64,000 bases of DNA from an uncultured Clostridia bacterium (GCA_934662505.1 CAKUKE010000002.1:171299-235298), one strand, 5' to 3'. Counted from the first letter of the stretch, positions 9,407 through 18,576 are shown. The notes: generated by a model not told the origin, from the letters alone. Numbers and translations: made by a program.

Positions 9407-11488
9407 TCACTCCTTGACTTTCATGTTCAGCGTCGTATGACGTACCGGCTTATCCAGCAGCATCAGCAGCGAGGGCAGGAAGAAAATGACGCAGCCGACG
9501 CTGACCAGCGCGCCGCGAGCCATGAGCATACACATGGAACGGATGATGTCCATGTCCGAGTAGACGGCAACGCCGAAGGTGGCGGCAAACAGTCCCATGC
9601 CGCTGACCACAATGGAGGGCAGGGATACGGACAGCGCGGTGGTCACGGCTTCCTTTTTGCTCCTGCCGGCGACCCGCTCCGCCTTGTAGCGGGTGGTCAT
9701 CAGAATGGCATAGTCCACCGTTGCGCCCAGCTGAATGGTGGAAATGCAGATGGGAGCGATGAACGGCAGCGACTGTCCCAAATAGTGAGGGAGTCCCAGA
9801 TTGATGAAGATGGCCAGTTCAATGACCGAAATCAGGATGACCGGGAGCGTCAGGCTCTTTTCGACCAGAAGGATAATGACAAAGATGGCGATAATGGAAA
9901 TGGCGTTCACCACCTGGAAATCATGGTTGGTGGTTTCGATCATGTCCTTCATGCAGGACGCTTCGCCGATCAGCATGCCGGAAGGGTCGTATTTTTTCAG
10001 GATGGCGTTCAGCGCGGTCAACTGGTCGTTCACCTTGTCGCTTGCAACCTTGTATTCCGAATTGATGAGGATCAGTTCCCATCTGTCGCTCTTTAAGATC
10101 TCCGTTACGCTTTCCGGCAGCACTTCCTCCGGAACCAGACTGCCTACCACACTTTCAAGGGAGAGGACATACTTGACCCCGTCCACTTCCTTCATTTCCC
10201 GGAGCATATTGCGCAGATCGCGTCCGGGCAGCTTGGCGTCGGCAAGCACCATGTGGGTGGAAGAAATGTCAAAATGCTCGGACAGCTTGCTGCTGGCGAT
10301 GACGCTTTCAATGTCATCCGGCAGGCATTGCCCCATGTCGTAGTAGGCTTCGCTGTTCGTCTTGTCATAACCCATGTAGGCGGGTGCGATCAGCAGCGCA
10401 AAGACGATCAGGAAAATGGGGAAGCGACGGGTGACAAAATCGGCGAAGCCATCCGCGCGGCGGATGAGCGCCTTGTGCCGTGTTTTCTGCAGCGGGCGAT
10501 CCAGCAGCAGAATGAGCGCGGGGAGAACCGTGACGCAGCCAATGACGCCAATGAGCACGCCTTTTGCCATGACGATGCCCAGATCGCGCCCCATGGTGAA
10601 GGTCATGAAGCACAGCGCGATAAATCCGGCAATGGTGGTGATGGAACTGCCCAGCACCGAGGTGAAGGTAGCGTGGATGGCCTGCGCCATGGCTTCGTTT
10701 CGATCCTCCAGCGCCTCACGCTTTTCATTGTAGCTGTGCCAGAGGAAAATGGAATAGTCCATGGTGACCGCCAACTGAAGCACGGCAGAAAGCGCTTTGG
10801 TAATGTAGGAGATTTCTCCGATGAAATAATTGGTGCCCATGTTCAGCACGATGCAGATGCCGATGCTGGCCAGAAACACGAAGGGGATGAGCCAGCTGTC
10901 CAAAAAGAGCATCATGGCGGCGCAGGCGCACAGCACGGCAAGGCCTACATAGATGGGTTCTTCACGCTCGCACAGATCTTTCAGATCCGTTACCAGCGCG
11001 GACATGCCGGAGACAAAGCACTGCTTGCCTGCGATGCCGCGTATTTCGCGGATCGCGTCCATGGTCACATCTGCGGAGGTGGCGCTGTCGAAGAATACGG
11101 CCAGCAGGGTCGCATTGCCGTCGTTGAATTCGTTGTAGATGCTGTCGGGCAGCACTTCCATGGGAATGGAAAGATCGGCCAGACTGTCATACCATACCAC
11201 CGTGTCCACGTGCGCTACGGCGGCGATCTTATCTTTCAGGGCGGATACGTCTCTGGCAGGCATGTCCTCTACGACGACCAGCGAAAACGCACCCTTCCCG
11301 AAGTCGGCCATCAGCTCGTTCTGACCGATGACGGTATCCATATCGTCAGGCAGGTAATCCAGCATGTCGTAATTGATGCGCGTAGCGGCCATTCCCATCA
11401 GGGAAGGAATCATCAGCAGCAGACTGACGATCAGAATCGCAACGCGGTGTTTCACCACGAACTTTGAAAAACGCATGGGTGACATCAT
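9407..11488 (-). CDS. MMPL/RND-family transporter
   Basis: The 693-residue inner-membrane protein has the two-fold RND layout: TM1, a large outer loop, a TM cluster (including DSWLIPFVFLASIGICIVL and VLQLAVTMDYSIFLWHSYNE), then a second copy (IQLGATVDYAILMTTRYK). The TMDYS and TVDYA segments are the MMPL counterparts of the proton-relay region. It probably exports lipids or hydrophobic compounds using the proton gradient. The start ATG at 11488 overlaps the preceding gene's stop (ATGA). An adjacent ATG at 11485 is equally possible from the AAGGAAAGG site. Middle gene of a three-gene operon. Confidence 0.87.
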   Translation of the reverse strand: MMSPMRFSKFVVKHRVAILIVSLLLMIPSLMGMAATRINYDMLDYLPDDMDTVIGQNELMADFGKGAFSLVVVEDMPARDVSALKDKIAAVAHVDTVVWYDSLADLSIPMEVLPDSIYNEFNDGNATLLAVFFDSATSADVTMDAIREIRGIAGKQCFVSGMSALVTDLKDLCEREEPIYVGLAVLCACAAMMLFLDSWLIPFVFLASIGICIVLNMGTNYFIGEISYITKALSAVLQLAVTMDYSIFLWHSYNEKREALEDRNEAMAQAIHATFTSVLGSSITTIAGFIALCFMTFTMGRDLGIVMAKGVLIGVIGCVTVLPALILLLDRPLQKTRHKALIRRADGFADFVTRRFPIFLIVFALLIAPAYMGYDKTNSEAYYDMGQCLPDDIESVIASSKLSEHFDISSTHMVLADAKLPGRDLRNMLREMKEVDGVKYVLSLESVVGSLVPEEVLPESVTEILKSDRWELILINSEYKVASDKVNDQLTALNAILKKYDPSGMLIGEASCMKDMIETTNHDFQVVNAISIIAIFVIILLVEKSLTLPVILISVIELAIFINLGLPHYLGQSLPFIAPICISTIQLGATVDYAILMTTRYKAERVAGRSKKEAVTTALSVSLPSIVVSGMGLFAATFGVAVYSDMDIIRSMCMLMARGALVSVGCVIFFLPSLLMLLDKPVRHTTLNMKVKE

Positions 11489-12087
11489 TCCACCTTTCCT
11501 TGCATATACAGTTTGCCGTCTTCCGGCGTGTCGGGGTGCTGGTGAGCGACGATCTTTACGGCGAGCAGAGCCACGCACAGATTCAGCGCACCCTCAAACA
11601 GGAAGCTGAGCCCCATCAGCGCCGTCAGCATGCCGACGCTCTGGGTGGGACGAAACGCCAGCAGCGCGCCTACGGCCACTGCGCACATGGACAGCGTCAG
11701 AATGACCCACCACCGTGCCAGACCGAAGCGGCGGGCGTCGAGGGACATCTGGGCTTTGAACAGCCCTTCCGCCATGATCACGATGCCCGTTACCAGACAA
11801 AAGAAGGACATGGCGTCCACGGGATTGGTCAGAATCACCGTGCCGAGCAGAATCAGCAGACTTCCGAAGGCAAGGTCAAACTGAAAAGCCAGCCGGTACA
11901 GGTCTCTCGAGAAGTAGCCGATCAGCTTGACAATGCCGAACAGAATCAGCATGACGCCCGCCGCCACGCCGATGACGGATACAGACACATTTCTGTAAAC
12001 GATGAGCAGAACGCCGCCCATACAGAACAGCGCGGACATGATTATGTAGGCAAGCTTGGCGGCACGGATAGCTTTTGTGGATCGCAT
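11485..12087 (-). CDS. DUF308/HdeD-type membrane protein
   Basis: The 200-residue protein has about six hydrophobic segments arranged as repeated pairs, typical of the HdeD/DUF308 family linked to envelope or acid stress. The ATG at 12087 has GGGAGGTG upstream and is clearly better than an in-frame ATG at 12123. It is the first gene of the operon with the MMPL transporter and the heptad-repeat protein. Confidence 0.8.
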   Translation of the reverse strand: MRSTKAIRAAKLAYIIMSALFCMGGVLLIVYRNVSVSVIGVAAGVMLILFGIVKLIGYFSRDLYRLAFQFDLAFGSLLILLGTVILTNPVDAMSFFCLVTGIVIMAEGLFKAQMSLDARRFGLARWWVILTLSMCAVAVGALLAFRPTQSVGMLTALMGLSFLFEGALNLCVALLAVKIVAHQHPDTPEDGKLYMQGKVE

Positions 12088-12135
12088 TTTTTCACCTCCC
12101 TGATAAAACTGGAGCGTTTCCACTTCCCATGGGCG

Positions 12136-12144
12136 ATTATAGCA
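12136..12144 (-). promoter_or_regulatory. Extended -10 promoter for the DUF308-MMPL operon
   Basis: On the minus strand TG-C-TATAAT lies about 50 bases before the start at 12087. The -35 region is poor, as expected for an extended -10 promoter. Confidence 0.5.
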
Positions 12145-12170
12145 AAGTCAACCGTGGGATAAAATGGATG

Positions 12171-12206
12171 AAAAAAGCCGCCTGTCTGAAAAACAGACAG
12201 GACGGC
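12171..12206 (-). terminator. Rho-independent terminator of the TetR gene
   Basis: On the minus strand CCTGTCTG-TTTTT-CAGACAGG, extended by GCCG/CGGC, is followed by six T. It separates the TetR gene at 12324 from the DUF308 operon. Confidence 0.9.
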
Positions 12207-12323
12207 CGAATTGTTCAGATTTTGTACATTTGCGCCTTCTTGCCTAAAAAGGAGAAAGCATTGAAAAGCAGGGCGGACGTAAAATGCCGTTGCAGCGTTT
12301 TGACCAATGCAGGAATGATGGAC

Positions 12324-12881
12324 TTATTGTTTTTCGCAGCGTTCCAGCACTTCAAGCAAAACGTTACTGTGAAGCGCGCATAAACGGTTCAGCTCGGGGC
12401 GAATGTCTTCACGCAGACCGTTGTTCAGCCAGTCGGTGATCAGGCCGAAGCACCAGCAGCTGTAGCAGTGTAAAATCAGCTGACGATCTGCTGCGTTGAC
12501 GGGCCGCTCCTGCGTCAGGGTGTCAAAGTAACGGGCGACAACGTAATGGCATATCTGCATCAGATACCGTTCATATACGTCCCGGTTGGCGGAATTGTAA
12601 ATATGGAGCGCGGCGCGCCGGTATTTCAGAATGGCGGATACGGCGATATCCAGCATTTCCTCCATGGAGGATACGCTGCTGTGCTCCCGGGTCAGCTGAT
12701 CCGCCTCGTCCCGCACAATGGCCTCGATGAGTGCGGGAATGTCCTCAAAATGGTAGTAAAAGGTATTTCGGTTGACGCCGCACCGATCCACAATGTCCCG
12801 GATGGTGATCTTACTCAGCGGCCGCTCATCCAGCAATTCCAGAAAAGCATTCATGATGGCTTTGCGTGTAAAGGAAGGCAT
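12324..12881 (-). CDS. TetR family regulator
   Basis: The 185-residue protein has an N-terminal TetR helix-turn-helix (FTRKAIMNAFLELL, then ITIRDIVDRCGVNRNTFYYHF, residues 25-45). Its ligand domain resembles the DhaS-like TetR subgroup. It lies on the same strand immediately upstream of the DUF308-MMPL operon, so it probably regulates that cassette; the inducer is unknown. AAAGGAG precedes the ATG. It is separated from the operon by its own terminator and follows a small XRE regulator. Confidence 0.88.
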   Translation of the reverse strand: MPSFTRKAIMNAFLELLDERPLSKITIRDIVDRCGVNRNTFYYHFEDIPALIEAIVRDEADQLTREHSSVSSMEEMLDIAVSAILKYRRAALHIYNSANRDVYERYLMQICHYVVARYFDTLTQERPVNAADRQLILHCYSCWCFGLITDWLNNGLREDIRPELNRLCALHSNVLLEVLERCEKQ

Positions 12882-12908
12882 GGCTTCTCCTTTCAGCTTT
12901 TCTTTTTT

Positions 12909-13124
12909 TCAGGGAATGATGCGTACGATGTCCTCCAGCTCGCAATGGAGCGTACGGCATATTTTGACCAGCGTCTCAAGGGATACGGGCTCGCGCCGAC
13001 CCATTTTGGCAATGACGGCGGAACTGATGTGTGCGGCAGCCTGCAGATTCTTCTTTTTCATGCGGCGGTCGATCAGCATTTTCCAGAGCCGGTCATAGGA
13101 AATCAGGGCTTCATCCTGAACCAT
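12909..13124 (-). CDS. Small XRE-type helix-turn-helix protein
   Basis: The 71-residue protein is a single Cro/CI-like HTH of the YozG type (LWKMLIDRRMKKKNLQAAAHISSAVIAKMGRREPVSLETLVKI). It is probably a DNA-binding repressor whose targets are unknown. GGAG lies ten bases upstream of the ATG. Its promoter contains an inverted repeat suggesting autoregulation. The TetR gene follows 27 bases downstream. Confidence 0.8.
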   Translation of the reverse strand: MVQDEALISYDRLWKMLIDRRMKKKNLQAAAHISSAVIAKMGRREPVSLETLVKICRTLHCELEDIVRIIP

Positions 13125-13145
13125 TTTTCATCATCTCCGCTGTTC

Positions 13146-13174
13146 ATTATAATGTTTTTTCTTTACATTGGCAA
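13146..13174 (-). promoter_or_regulatory. Sigma-A promoter of the XRE gene with flanking inverted repeat
   Basis: On the minus strand TTGCCA-N17-TATAAT. TTTACAT (13162-13168) and ATGTAAA (13189-13195) form a spaced inverted repeat across the -35 side, a plausible operator for the encoded HTH protein. Confidence 0.75.
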
Positions 13175-13228
13175 TAAAAAACAACACGATGTAAAAGAAA
13201 AAGTGAAGAAAGGCATATTTTGAACATC

Positions 13229-13253
13229 AAAAAAAGCACGCCTTACGGCGTGC
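13229..13253 (-). terminator. Rho-independent terminator after purA
   Basis: On the minus strand GCACGCC-GTAA-GGCGTGC is followed by seven T, 15 bases after the purA stop. Confidence 0.95.
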
Positions 13254-13267
13254 AGGGTTTGTTTTCC

Positions 13268-14536
13268 TTATTCGCGAATGATGCATTCGTCCCGTTCCGC
13301 ACCCACGGATACGTACTGGATGCGGCAGCCGACGGCTTTTTCCAGATAGGCCACATAGTCCCGGGCAGTCTGCGGAAGGGCATCGTAGGTGCGGCACTTG
13401 GATACATCGCCAAAACCGGGCAGGTACTCAATGACGGGTTTGGCACGGTTCAGCTTTTCACCGGTGGGGAATACGGTGGTGATTTCACCGTCCACGTCAT
13501 AGGCCGTGCAGACGGGAATCCTGTCCAGATAGGACAGTACGTCCAGCTTCGTCAAAGCCAGTGCGGTCGCACCCTGCATCTTGACACCGTAGCGGGAAGC
13601 GGGAATGTCGAACGCACCTACCCGACGGGGACGCCCGGTAGCTGCGCCGTATTCACCGCCGGCAGCGCGCAGCTTTTCGCCTTCTTCACCGAACATTTCA
13701 ACGGTAAAGGGTCCCTCGCCCACGCAGGTGGAATAGGCTTTCATAATGCCTACCACATGATCCAGCTTTTCGCCGGGAATGCCCGCGCCGATGGGCGCGT
13801 AGGCGGCCAGCGTCTGAGAGGAAGAGGTGTAGGGGTAAATGCCGAAATCAATGTCGCGAAGCGCGCCCAGCTGCGCTTCAAACATGATGTTTTTGCCGTC
13901 GTGAACGGCCTGCGCAAGGTAGGCGGACACATCGGTCACATAGGGGAGAATGGCGCTGCCGTAGGTGCGCAGCCAGTCCATCATGGCGGCAGGATCAACA
14001 GGCGCATGACCGTAGCCGGTGACGGTGATGTTCTTCCACGCGACAATATCCCGTACCTTTTCTTCCAGCGCATCCAGATGGTAAAGGTCTTCCATCCGAA
14101 GCGCCTTTTTCATATATTTGTCGGCGTATACCGGTGCAATGCCGCGGCGGGTGGAACCAAACTTCTTATCGGCCAGCCGTTCTTCTTCCATGATGTCCTG
14201 CAGCTTGTGGTAAGGCATGCAGATGATGGCCTTGTCGCTGATCTTCAGGTTGGCGGGGGTGATGGAAATCCCTTTATCCGTCAGAGACTTGATTTCACCC
14301 ACCAGGTGCTCCAGATCAATGACCATGCCGTTGCCCATCACGTTGACGGTGGTTTCCCGCAGAATGCCGGAGGGAAGCAGGTTCAGCACGAACTTGCCCT
14401 TCTCGTTGACCACGGTGTGCCCCGCGTTGTTGCCGCCCTGATAGCGGCAGATCACGTTGTAATCCGAGGAAAGCAGATCCACCATACGGCCCTTTCCCTC
14501 GTCGCCCCAGTTGATTCCGACAATGGAAGTAAGCAT
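13268..14536 (-). CDS. purA: Adenylosuccinate synthetase
   Basis: PurA makes adenylosuccinate from IMP and aspartate using GTP, the first committed step to AMP. The 422 residues start MLTSIVGINWGDEGKG, where the P-loop GDEGKG is followed by Arg rather than the common Lys. QGGNNAGHTV follows. The ATG at 14536 was chosen because it begins at this conserved N-terminus with a purine-rich site upstream; the frame is open further 5' but only into purB. It is the last gene of ANTAR-pyrG-purB-purA and follows purB by 16 bases. Confidence 0.96.
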   Translation of the reverse strand: MLTSIVGINWGDEGKGRMVDLLSSDYNVICRYQGGNNAGHTVVNEKGKFVLNLLPSGILRETTVNVMGNGMVIDLEHLVGEIKSLTDKGISITPANLKISDKAIICMPYHKLQDIMEEERLADKKFGSTRRGIAPVYADKYMKKALRMEDLYHLDALEEKVRDIVAWKNITVTGYGHAPVDPAAMMDWLRTYGSAILPYVTDVSAYLAQAVHDGKNIMFEAQLGALRDIDFGIYPYTSSSQTLAAYAPIGAGIPGEKLDHVVGIMKAYSTCVGEGPFTVEMFGEEGEKLRAAGGEYGAATGRPRRVGAFDIPASRYGVKMQGATALALTKLDVLSYLDRIPVCTAYDVDGEITTVFPTGEKLNRAKPVIEYLPGFGDVSKCRTYDALPQTARDYVAYLEKAVGCRIQYVSVGAERDECIIRE

Positions 14537-14552
14537 GTTTGTTTCTTCCTCC

Positions 14553-15986
14553 TTACACATTGATGGCGATTTGAATGGCATCGCCTGCCGGGTCGTTGTG
14601 CTGATGAACCGTTTCTCTGAGTTTGGCCACGTATCGTGCCGTCTGCTGAGCGGCCAGACCGGTAAACACGCTGTCATGAACGATTGCATCGATCTCCGCC
14701 CTTGTCAGTCCGAAAACAGGATCCGCTGCGATCATATCCAGCAGGCGGTTATCCGCGCCGTCCTGCTTGATGGCCTTGCCGGCGGCCACTGCGTGCCGAC
14801 GGATGGCCTCGTGAAGGGTCTGACGGTCGCCGCCTTTTTCGACGCAGCGCATGAGAATGTTTTCCGTCGCCATGAAGGGCATTTCTTCCATCAGGTGCTT
14901 CTGCATCATTTGCGGGTAGACGGTCAGGCCGCTGATGACGTTGATGTACAGCGACAGAATGCCGTCCGTGGCCAGAAAGGCTTCCGGAATGCTGATGCGC
15001 CGGTTGGCCGAATCATCCAGCGTACGCTCCAGCCACTGGGTTCCGGCGGTCATGGCCGGGTTCAGCGCTTCTGCAATGACAAATCTGGAAAGGGAAGAAA
15101 TGCGTTCGCTGCGCATGGGGTTCCGCTTGTAGGCCATGGCGGAGGAGCCTACCTGACCGTCTTCAAAGGGCTCGTCCACTTCCTTCAGGTGAGACAGAAG
15201 GCGGATGTCGCCGGAAAACTTCTGCGCGCTCTGGGCGATGCCGGAGAGCGCGGACAGAATAAAGTAGTCCGCTTTACGGGGGTAGGTCTGACCGCTTACG
15301 CCAAAGACGCTGTCAAAGCCCATTTTTGCAGCGATTTTCTTTTCAAGCGCCTCCACTTTTTCCGCATCCCCGTCAAAAAGGGAAAGAAAGCTGGCGCCCG
15401 TGCCCGTGGTACCGCGGCACCCCAGCAGCTTCATACGGGCGAGGACAAAATCCACCTGTTCCAGATCCATTGCCAGATCCTGCGCCCACAGCGTGGCGCG
15501 CTTGCCCAGCGTGGTGGGCTGTGCCGCCTGAAAATGGGTATAGGCCAGCGTGGGCAGATTCTGATACCGTTCGGCAAAGTCGGCCAGTGCGGCAATGGCT
15601 TTCAGCAGCAAACTGCGGATGCGCCGCAGAGCATCCCGCTGCAGAATGACGTCCGTATTGTCGCCCACATAGCAGCTGGTTGCACCCAGATGGATGATGG
15701 GGCGGGCAGTGGGGCAGGCCTGTCCGTAGGCGTAGATATGCGCCATGACGTCGTGACGCACTTCTTTTTCCCGGGCGTTGGCCACCTCATAGTCGATGGG
15801 CAGAATATGCGCGCGCATTTCCTCGATCTGCTCGTCGGTAATGTGCAGCCCCAGTTCCTTTTCGCTTTCCGCCAGCGCGACCCACAGCCTGCGCCAGGTG
15901 GAAAACTTGCGGTCGTCGGAAAAAATTTCCTGCATTTCCCGGCTGGCATACCGTTTGCACAGCGGGTTTTCATACACGTCGTGCAT
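14553..15986 (-). CDS. purB: Adenylosuccinate lyase
   Basis: PurB cleaves SAICAR and adenylosuccinate, releasing fumarate, in purine synthesis. The 477-residue form is the longer clostridial/eukaryote-like type. The fumarase/aspartase signature appears as GSSAMAYKRNPMRSE near residue 290. HLGATSCYV in the N-terminal half carries a conserved active-site His. AAGGAGG lies 13 bases upstream, which is rather far. It is followed directly by purA, so both AMP-branch enzymes are coexpressed. Confidence 0.96.
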   Translation of the reverse strand: MHDVYENPLCKRYASREMQEIFSDDRKFSTWRRLWVALAESEKELGLHITDEQIEEMRAHILPIDYEVANAREKEVRHDVMAHIYAYGQACPTARPIIHLGATSCYVGDNTDVILQRDALRRIRSLLLKAIAALADFAERYQNLPTLAYTHFQAAQPTTLGKRATLWAQDLAMDLEQVDFVLARMKLLGCRGTTGTGASFLSLFDGDAEKVEALEKKIAAKMGFDSVFGVSGQTYPRKADYFILSALSGIAQSAQKFSGDIRLLSHLKEVDEPFEDGQVGSSAMAYKRNPMRSERISSLSRFVIAEALNPAMTAGTQWLERTLDDSANRRISIPEAFLATDGILSLYINVISGLTVYPQMMQKHLMEEMPFMATENILMRCVEKGGDRQTLHEAIRRHAVAAGKAIKQDGADNRLLDMIAADPVFGLTRAEIDAIVHDSVFTGLAAQQTARYVAKLRETVHQHNDPAGDAIQIAINV

Positions 15987-16021
15987 GGAAAGAAGACGCC
16001 TCCTTTTCGGTGCGCAGGGGA

Positions 16022-17632
16022 TTACTTCTGCGCTGCGGAACGTTCAAGCGCGGCCTGAATGAACCCCTTGAACAGGGGGTGCGCTTTGTTGGGACGAGAT
16101 TTGAATTCGGGATGATACTGCACCCCCACATAGAAGGGGCGGTCGGTCAACTCCACCGTTTCCACCAGACGGCCGTCAGGAGACAGACCGGAGAGCGTTA
16201 AGCCGACCTGCGTCAGCGCATCCCGGTATTCGTTGTTGAACTCGTAGCGATGACGGTGCCGTTCGGAGATTTCCCGGGCGCCGTAGCACCGTTCCATGAC
16301 CGTGCCGGGCTGGATAACGCACGGATATGCGCCCAGGCGCAGGGTGCCGCCCTTGTCGATATCGGCGCTCTGACCGGGCATGAAGTCGATGACCCGATGC
16401 TTGCACAGCTCGTCAAACTCGCCTGAATGGGCGTCGACAATGCCGGCCACGTTCCGCGCATATTCGATGACGGCGATCTGCATGCCCAGACAGATGCCGA
16501 AGTAAGGAATGCGGTTTTCTCTGGCGTAGCGGGCTGCCAGCAGCATGCCGTCAATGCCCCGTCCGCCGAACCCGCCGGGCACAATGATGCCGTCCAGCCC
16601 GGAGAGCATAGTGTCCGCGGTCAGGTCGGTGATTTCCTCCGAGTTAAGCCAGTGGATGCATACCTTGGTGCCCAGTTCAAAGCCGGCGTGTCGCAGCGCT
16701 TCCGCAACAGAAAGGTAGGCGTCGTGCAGCTGCACGTATTTTCCCACCAGACCGATGTGCACGTTGTTGCTGGCAGACTTGATCCGGGCAACCATATCTT
16801 TCCATTCGGTCAGGTCGCCTTCAGGCGCATCGATGCCCAGTTCGCGGCATACTACGGCAGAAAAATGGTTGTTCTCCAGCATCAGCGGCGCTTCGTAAAG
16901 ACAGGGGAGTGTGATGTTCTCAATGACGCAGTCCGGCTTGACATTGCAGAACATGGAAATCTTTTTGAAAATGGAAGGTTCAAGGGGCTCGTCGCAGCGG
17001 AGAACGATAATGTTCGGGTTGATTCCCATGCCCTGCAGTTCCTTGACGGAATGCTGGGTAGGCTTGGACTTGTGCTCGTCTGACCCGCGCAGGAAGGGAA
17101 CCAGCGTTACATGAATGAACAGGCTGTTTTCCCGACCGACCTCCAGCGAAATCTGACGCACCGCCTCCAGAAAGGGCTGGGATTCAATGTCGCCGATGGT
17201 ACCGCCGATTTCGGTGATGACCACATCCGCATCCGTCTGCTTGCCTACCCGGTAGACAAAGTCCTTGATCTCGTTGGTAATGTGGGGGATGACCTGCACG
17301 GTGGAACCCAGATACTCGCCGCGGCGTTCCTTATTGAGCACGTTCCAGTACACTTTGCCCGTGGTCAGGTTGGAAAACTTGTTCAGATTTTCATCGATAA
17401 AGCGCTCATAGTGCCCCAGATCCAGATCTGTTTCCGCACCGTCTTCGGTGACGTACACTTCGCCGTGCTGATAGGGACTCATGGTGCCGGGGTCCACGTT
17501 GATGTAAGGATCCAGCTTCTGAGCGGCGACTTTCAGCCCCCGCATTTTGAGCAGACGACCCAGGGAAGCGGCGGTAATGCCCTTGCCAAGGCCGGATACG
17601 ACGCCGCCGGTCACAAAAATGTACTTGGTCAT
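16022..17632 (-). CDS. pyrG: CTP synthase
   Basis: PyrG aminates UTP to CTP using glutamine and ATP. The 536-residue protein has an N-terminal amidoligase domain starting MTKYIFVTGGVVSGLGKG. A C-terminal class I glutaminase follows, with nucleophile Cys in FGICLGMQ and the His-Glu pair in QYHPEF. The ATG at 17632 has GGAGGGG six bases upstream. An ATG at 17650 overlaps the ANTAR stop (ATGA) and would add six residues. Second gene of the nucleotide operon. Confidence 0.97.
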   Translation of the reverse strand: MTKYIFVTGGVVSGLGKGITAASLGRLLKMRGLKVAAQKLDPYINVDPGTMSPYQHGEVYVTEDGAETDLDLGHYERFIDENLNKFSNLTTGKVYWNVLNKERRGEYLGSTVQVIPHITNEIKDFVYRVGKQTDADVVITEIGGTIGDIESQPFLEAVRQISLEVGRENSLFIHVTLVPFLRGSDEHKSKPTQHSVKELQGMGINPNIIVLRCDEPLEPSIFKKISMFCNVKPDCVIENITLPCLYEAPLMLENNHFSAVVCRELGIDAPEGDLTEWKDMVARIKSASNNVHIGLVGKYVQLHDAYLSVAEALRHAGFELGTKVCIHWLNSEEITDLTADTMLSGLDGIIVPGGFGGRGIDGMLLAARYARENRIPYFGICLGMQIAVIEYARNVAGIVDAHSGEFDELCKHRVIDFMPGQSADIDKGGTLRLGAYPCVIQPGTVMERCYGAREISERHRHRYEFNNEYRDALTQVGLTLSGLSPDGRLVETVELTDRPFYVGVQYHPEFKSRPNKAHPLFKGFIQAALERSAAQK

Positions 17633-17646
17633 GCTGTACCCCTCCG

Positions 17647-18231
17647 TCATTTGTAAATGGACAGAATATCCTGCGCCACGGCGCGCCGCGTCACACAGCG
17701 ATCCATGGCGAGTTTCTCAATATAACGGTGCGCTTCCGGCTCGGACATTTTCAGCTGGTCGATCAGCACCCATTTGGCATGGCTGACCAGACGGATTTCC
17801 TCCATTTTTTCTTCCATGGAGGCATTTTTTTCTTCCATGCGCCTCAAGCGTTCCCGCGTGGCGCAGGCAATGCCCAGCGCCTGCGTGAGCAGCTGGCCGG
17901 AAGTGGGCTTTTGCAGCGTCATCACGCCGAAAGGCGCTGCACGGTCGCTCGTTTCCTGATAACGCGCTGCGGAAGTCAGCAAAACAACCCCCATACCGCT
18001 GCCTGCGCAAATGTCGGTGGCAAGAGAGAGACCGGCTTCATCCGGCAGCGGCATGCTGATCAGTGCAAGATCCATTTTTTGAACGGACAACAGCTTGCGA
18101 ACGGCCGCCGCATCCGTACAAAGAACGGGCGTCTCGTATCGGTTATCCGGTAAAAAAGGCATGACGGCCTGAACAAAACGGTCGGAAGGGGAGGCGAGCA
18201 CCAGACTGTAGCGGCGCTGTGAAGCCGTCAA
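17647..18231 (-). CDS. ANTAR-domain regulator with degenerate receiver
   Basis: ANTAR proteins bind paired hairpins in nascent RNA to prevent termination. This 194-residue protein has a receiver-like N-terminus, a coiled coil (about residues 125-145) and a C-terminal ANTAR helical domain (LVSHAKWVLIDQLKMSEPEAHRYIEKLAMD). The receiver lacks the acidic pair (ASPSD) and the phospho-acceptor Asp (ALISMPLPDEAG has Ser), while the switch Lys in LQKP remains. It is therefore unlikely to be phosphorylated normally. The start is TTG with GGAGGG upstream. It heads pyrG-purB-purA. Confidence 0.85.
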   Translation of the reverse strand: MTASQRRYSLVLASPSDRFVQAVMPFLPDNRYETPVLCTDAAAVRKLLSVQKMDLALISMPLPDEAGLSLATDICAGSGMGVVLLTSAARYQETSDRAAPFGVMTLQKPTSGQLLTQALGIACATRERLRRMEEKNASMEEKMEEIRLVSHAKWVLIDQLKMSEPEAHRYIEKLAMDRCVTRRAVAQDILSIYK

Positions 18232-18346
18232 CGTTGCTCCCTCCTTGCTTTATCGGGAATGAGAATACCCCCGAAAAAGTGAAAGACGCCCATTCAGTCA
18301 AGGGGCAGACCCTTCACCAATGAACGTCCTTGCTCATCGACACTGC

Positions 18347-18375
18347 ATTATAGCATGACGGCTCAAAAAAGTCAA
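18347..18375 (-). promoter_or_regulatory. Promoter of the ANTAR-pyrG-purB-purA operon
   Basis: On the minus strand TTGACT-N17-TATAAT with an extended TGC before the -10. It leaves a leader of about 110 bases before the TTG start at 18231. Confidence 0.8.
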
Positions 18376-18409
18376 TTCGACACGGGTCGAAAAATTCCGC
18401 CGCAAAGCA

Positions 18410-18438
18410 TTGACAAAAGACGGCGTGTATGGTAGCAT
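18410..18438 (+). promoter_or_regulatory. Promoter of tRNA-Pro
   Basis: TTGACA-N17-TAGCAT lies about 19 bases upstream of the mature tRNA 5' end. Confidence 0.8.
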
Positions 18439-18456
18439 ATGCTTTGCGTATTTCAT

Positions 18457-18533
18457 CTGGGTGTAGCGCAGCTTGGTAGCGTGCTTGAATGGGGTTCAAG
18501 AGGCCGAGAGTTCAAATCTCTCCACCCAGACCA
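18457..18533 (+). tRNA. tRNA-Pro (anticodon GGG)
   Basis: A full cloverleaf can be drawn: acceptor CTGGGTG/CACCCAG, D stem GCGC/GCGT, anticodon stem CTTGA/TCAAG with loop ATGGGGT, and T stem GAGAG/CTCTC with loop TTCAAAT. Discriminator A and encoded CCA are present. The anticodon GGG reads proline codons. The 77-base length is normal. Confidence 0.96.
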
Positions 18534-18574
18534 AAGTCCACCGTGATTTTGTATCACGGTGGGCTTTTTGTTTT
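18533..18574 (+). terminator. Terminator of tRNA-Pro
   Basis: CCACCGTGAT and ATCACGGTGG pair perfectly around TTTGT, extended by A/T and G/C pairs, and are followed by a T run. Confidence 0.92.
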
Positions 18575-18576
18575 AC

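Noticed and set aside
7508..10096. An 862-codon open frame on the plus strand
   Set aside because: It lies antisense to the heptad-repeat protein and MMPL genes, has low-complexity His/Arg/Gly composition, and is a codon-usage shadow.
10253..11467. A 404-codon plus-strand open frame
   Set aside because: Antisense shadow of the MMPL transporter, rich in His, Gln and Asp.
18457..18533. tRNA boundaries shifted one base to the left (starting at 18456)
   Set aside because: That pairing leaves an unpaired C before the acceptor 3' strand; starting at 18457 gives all stems and a normal discriminator.
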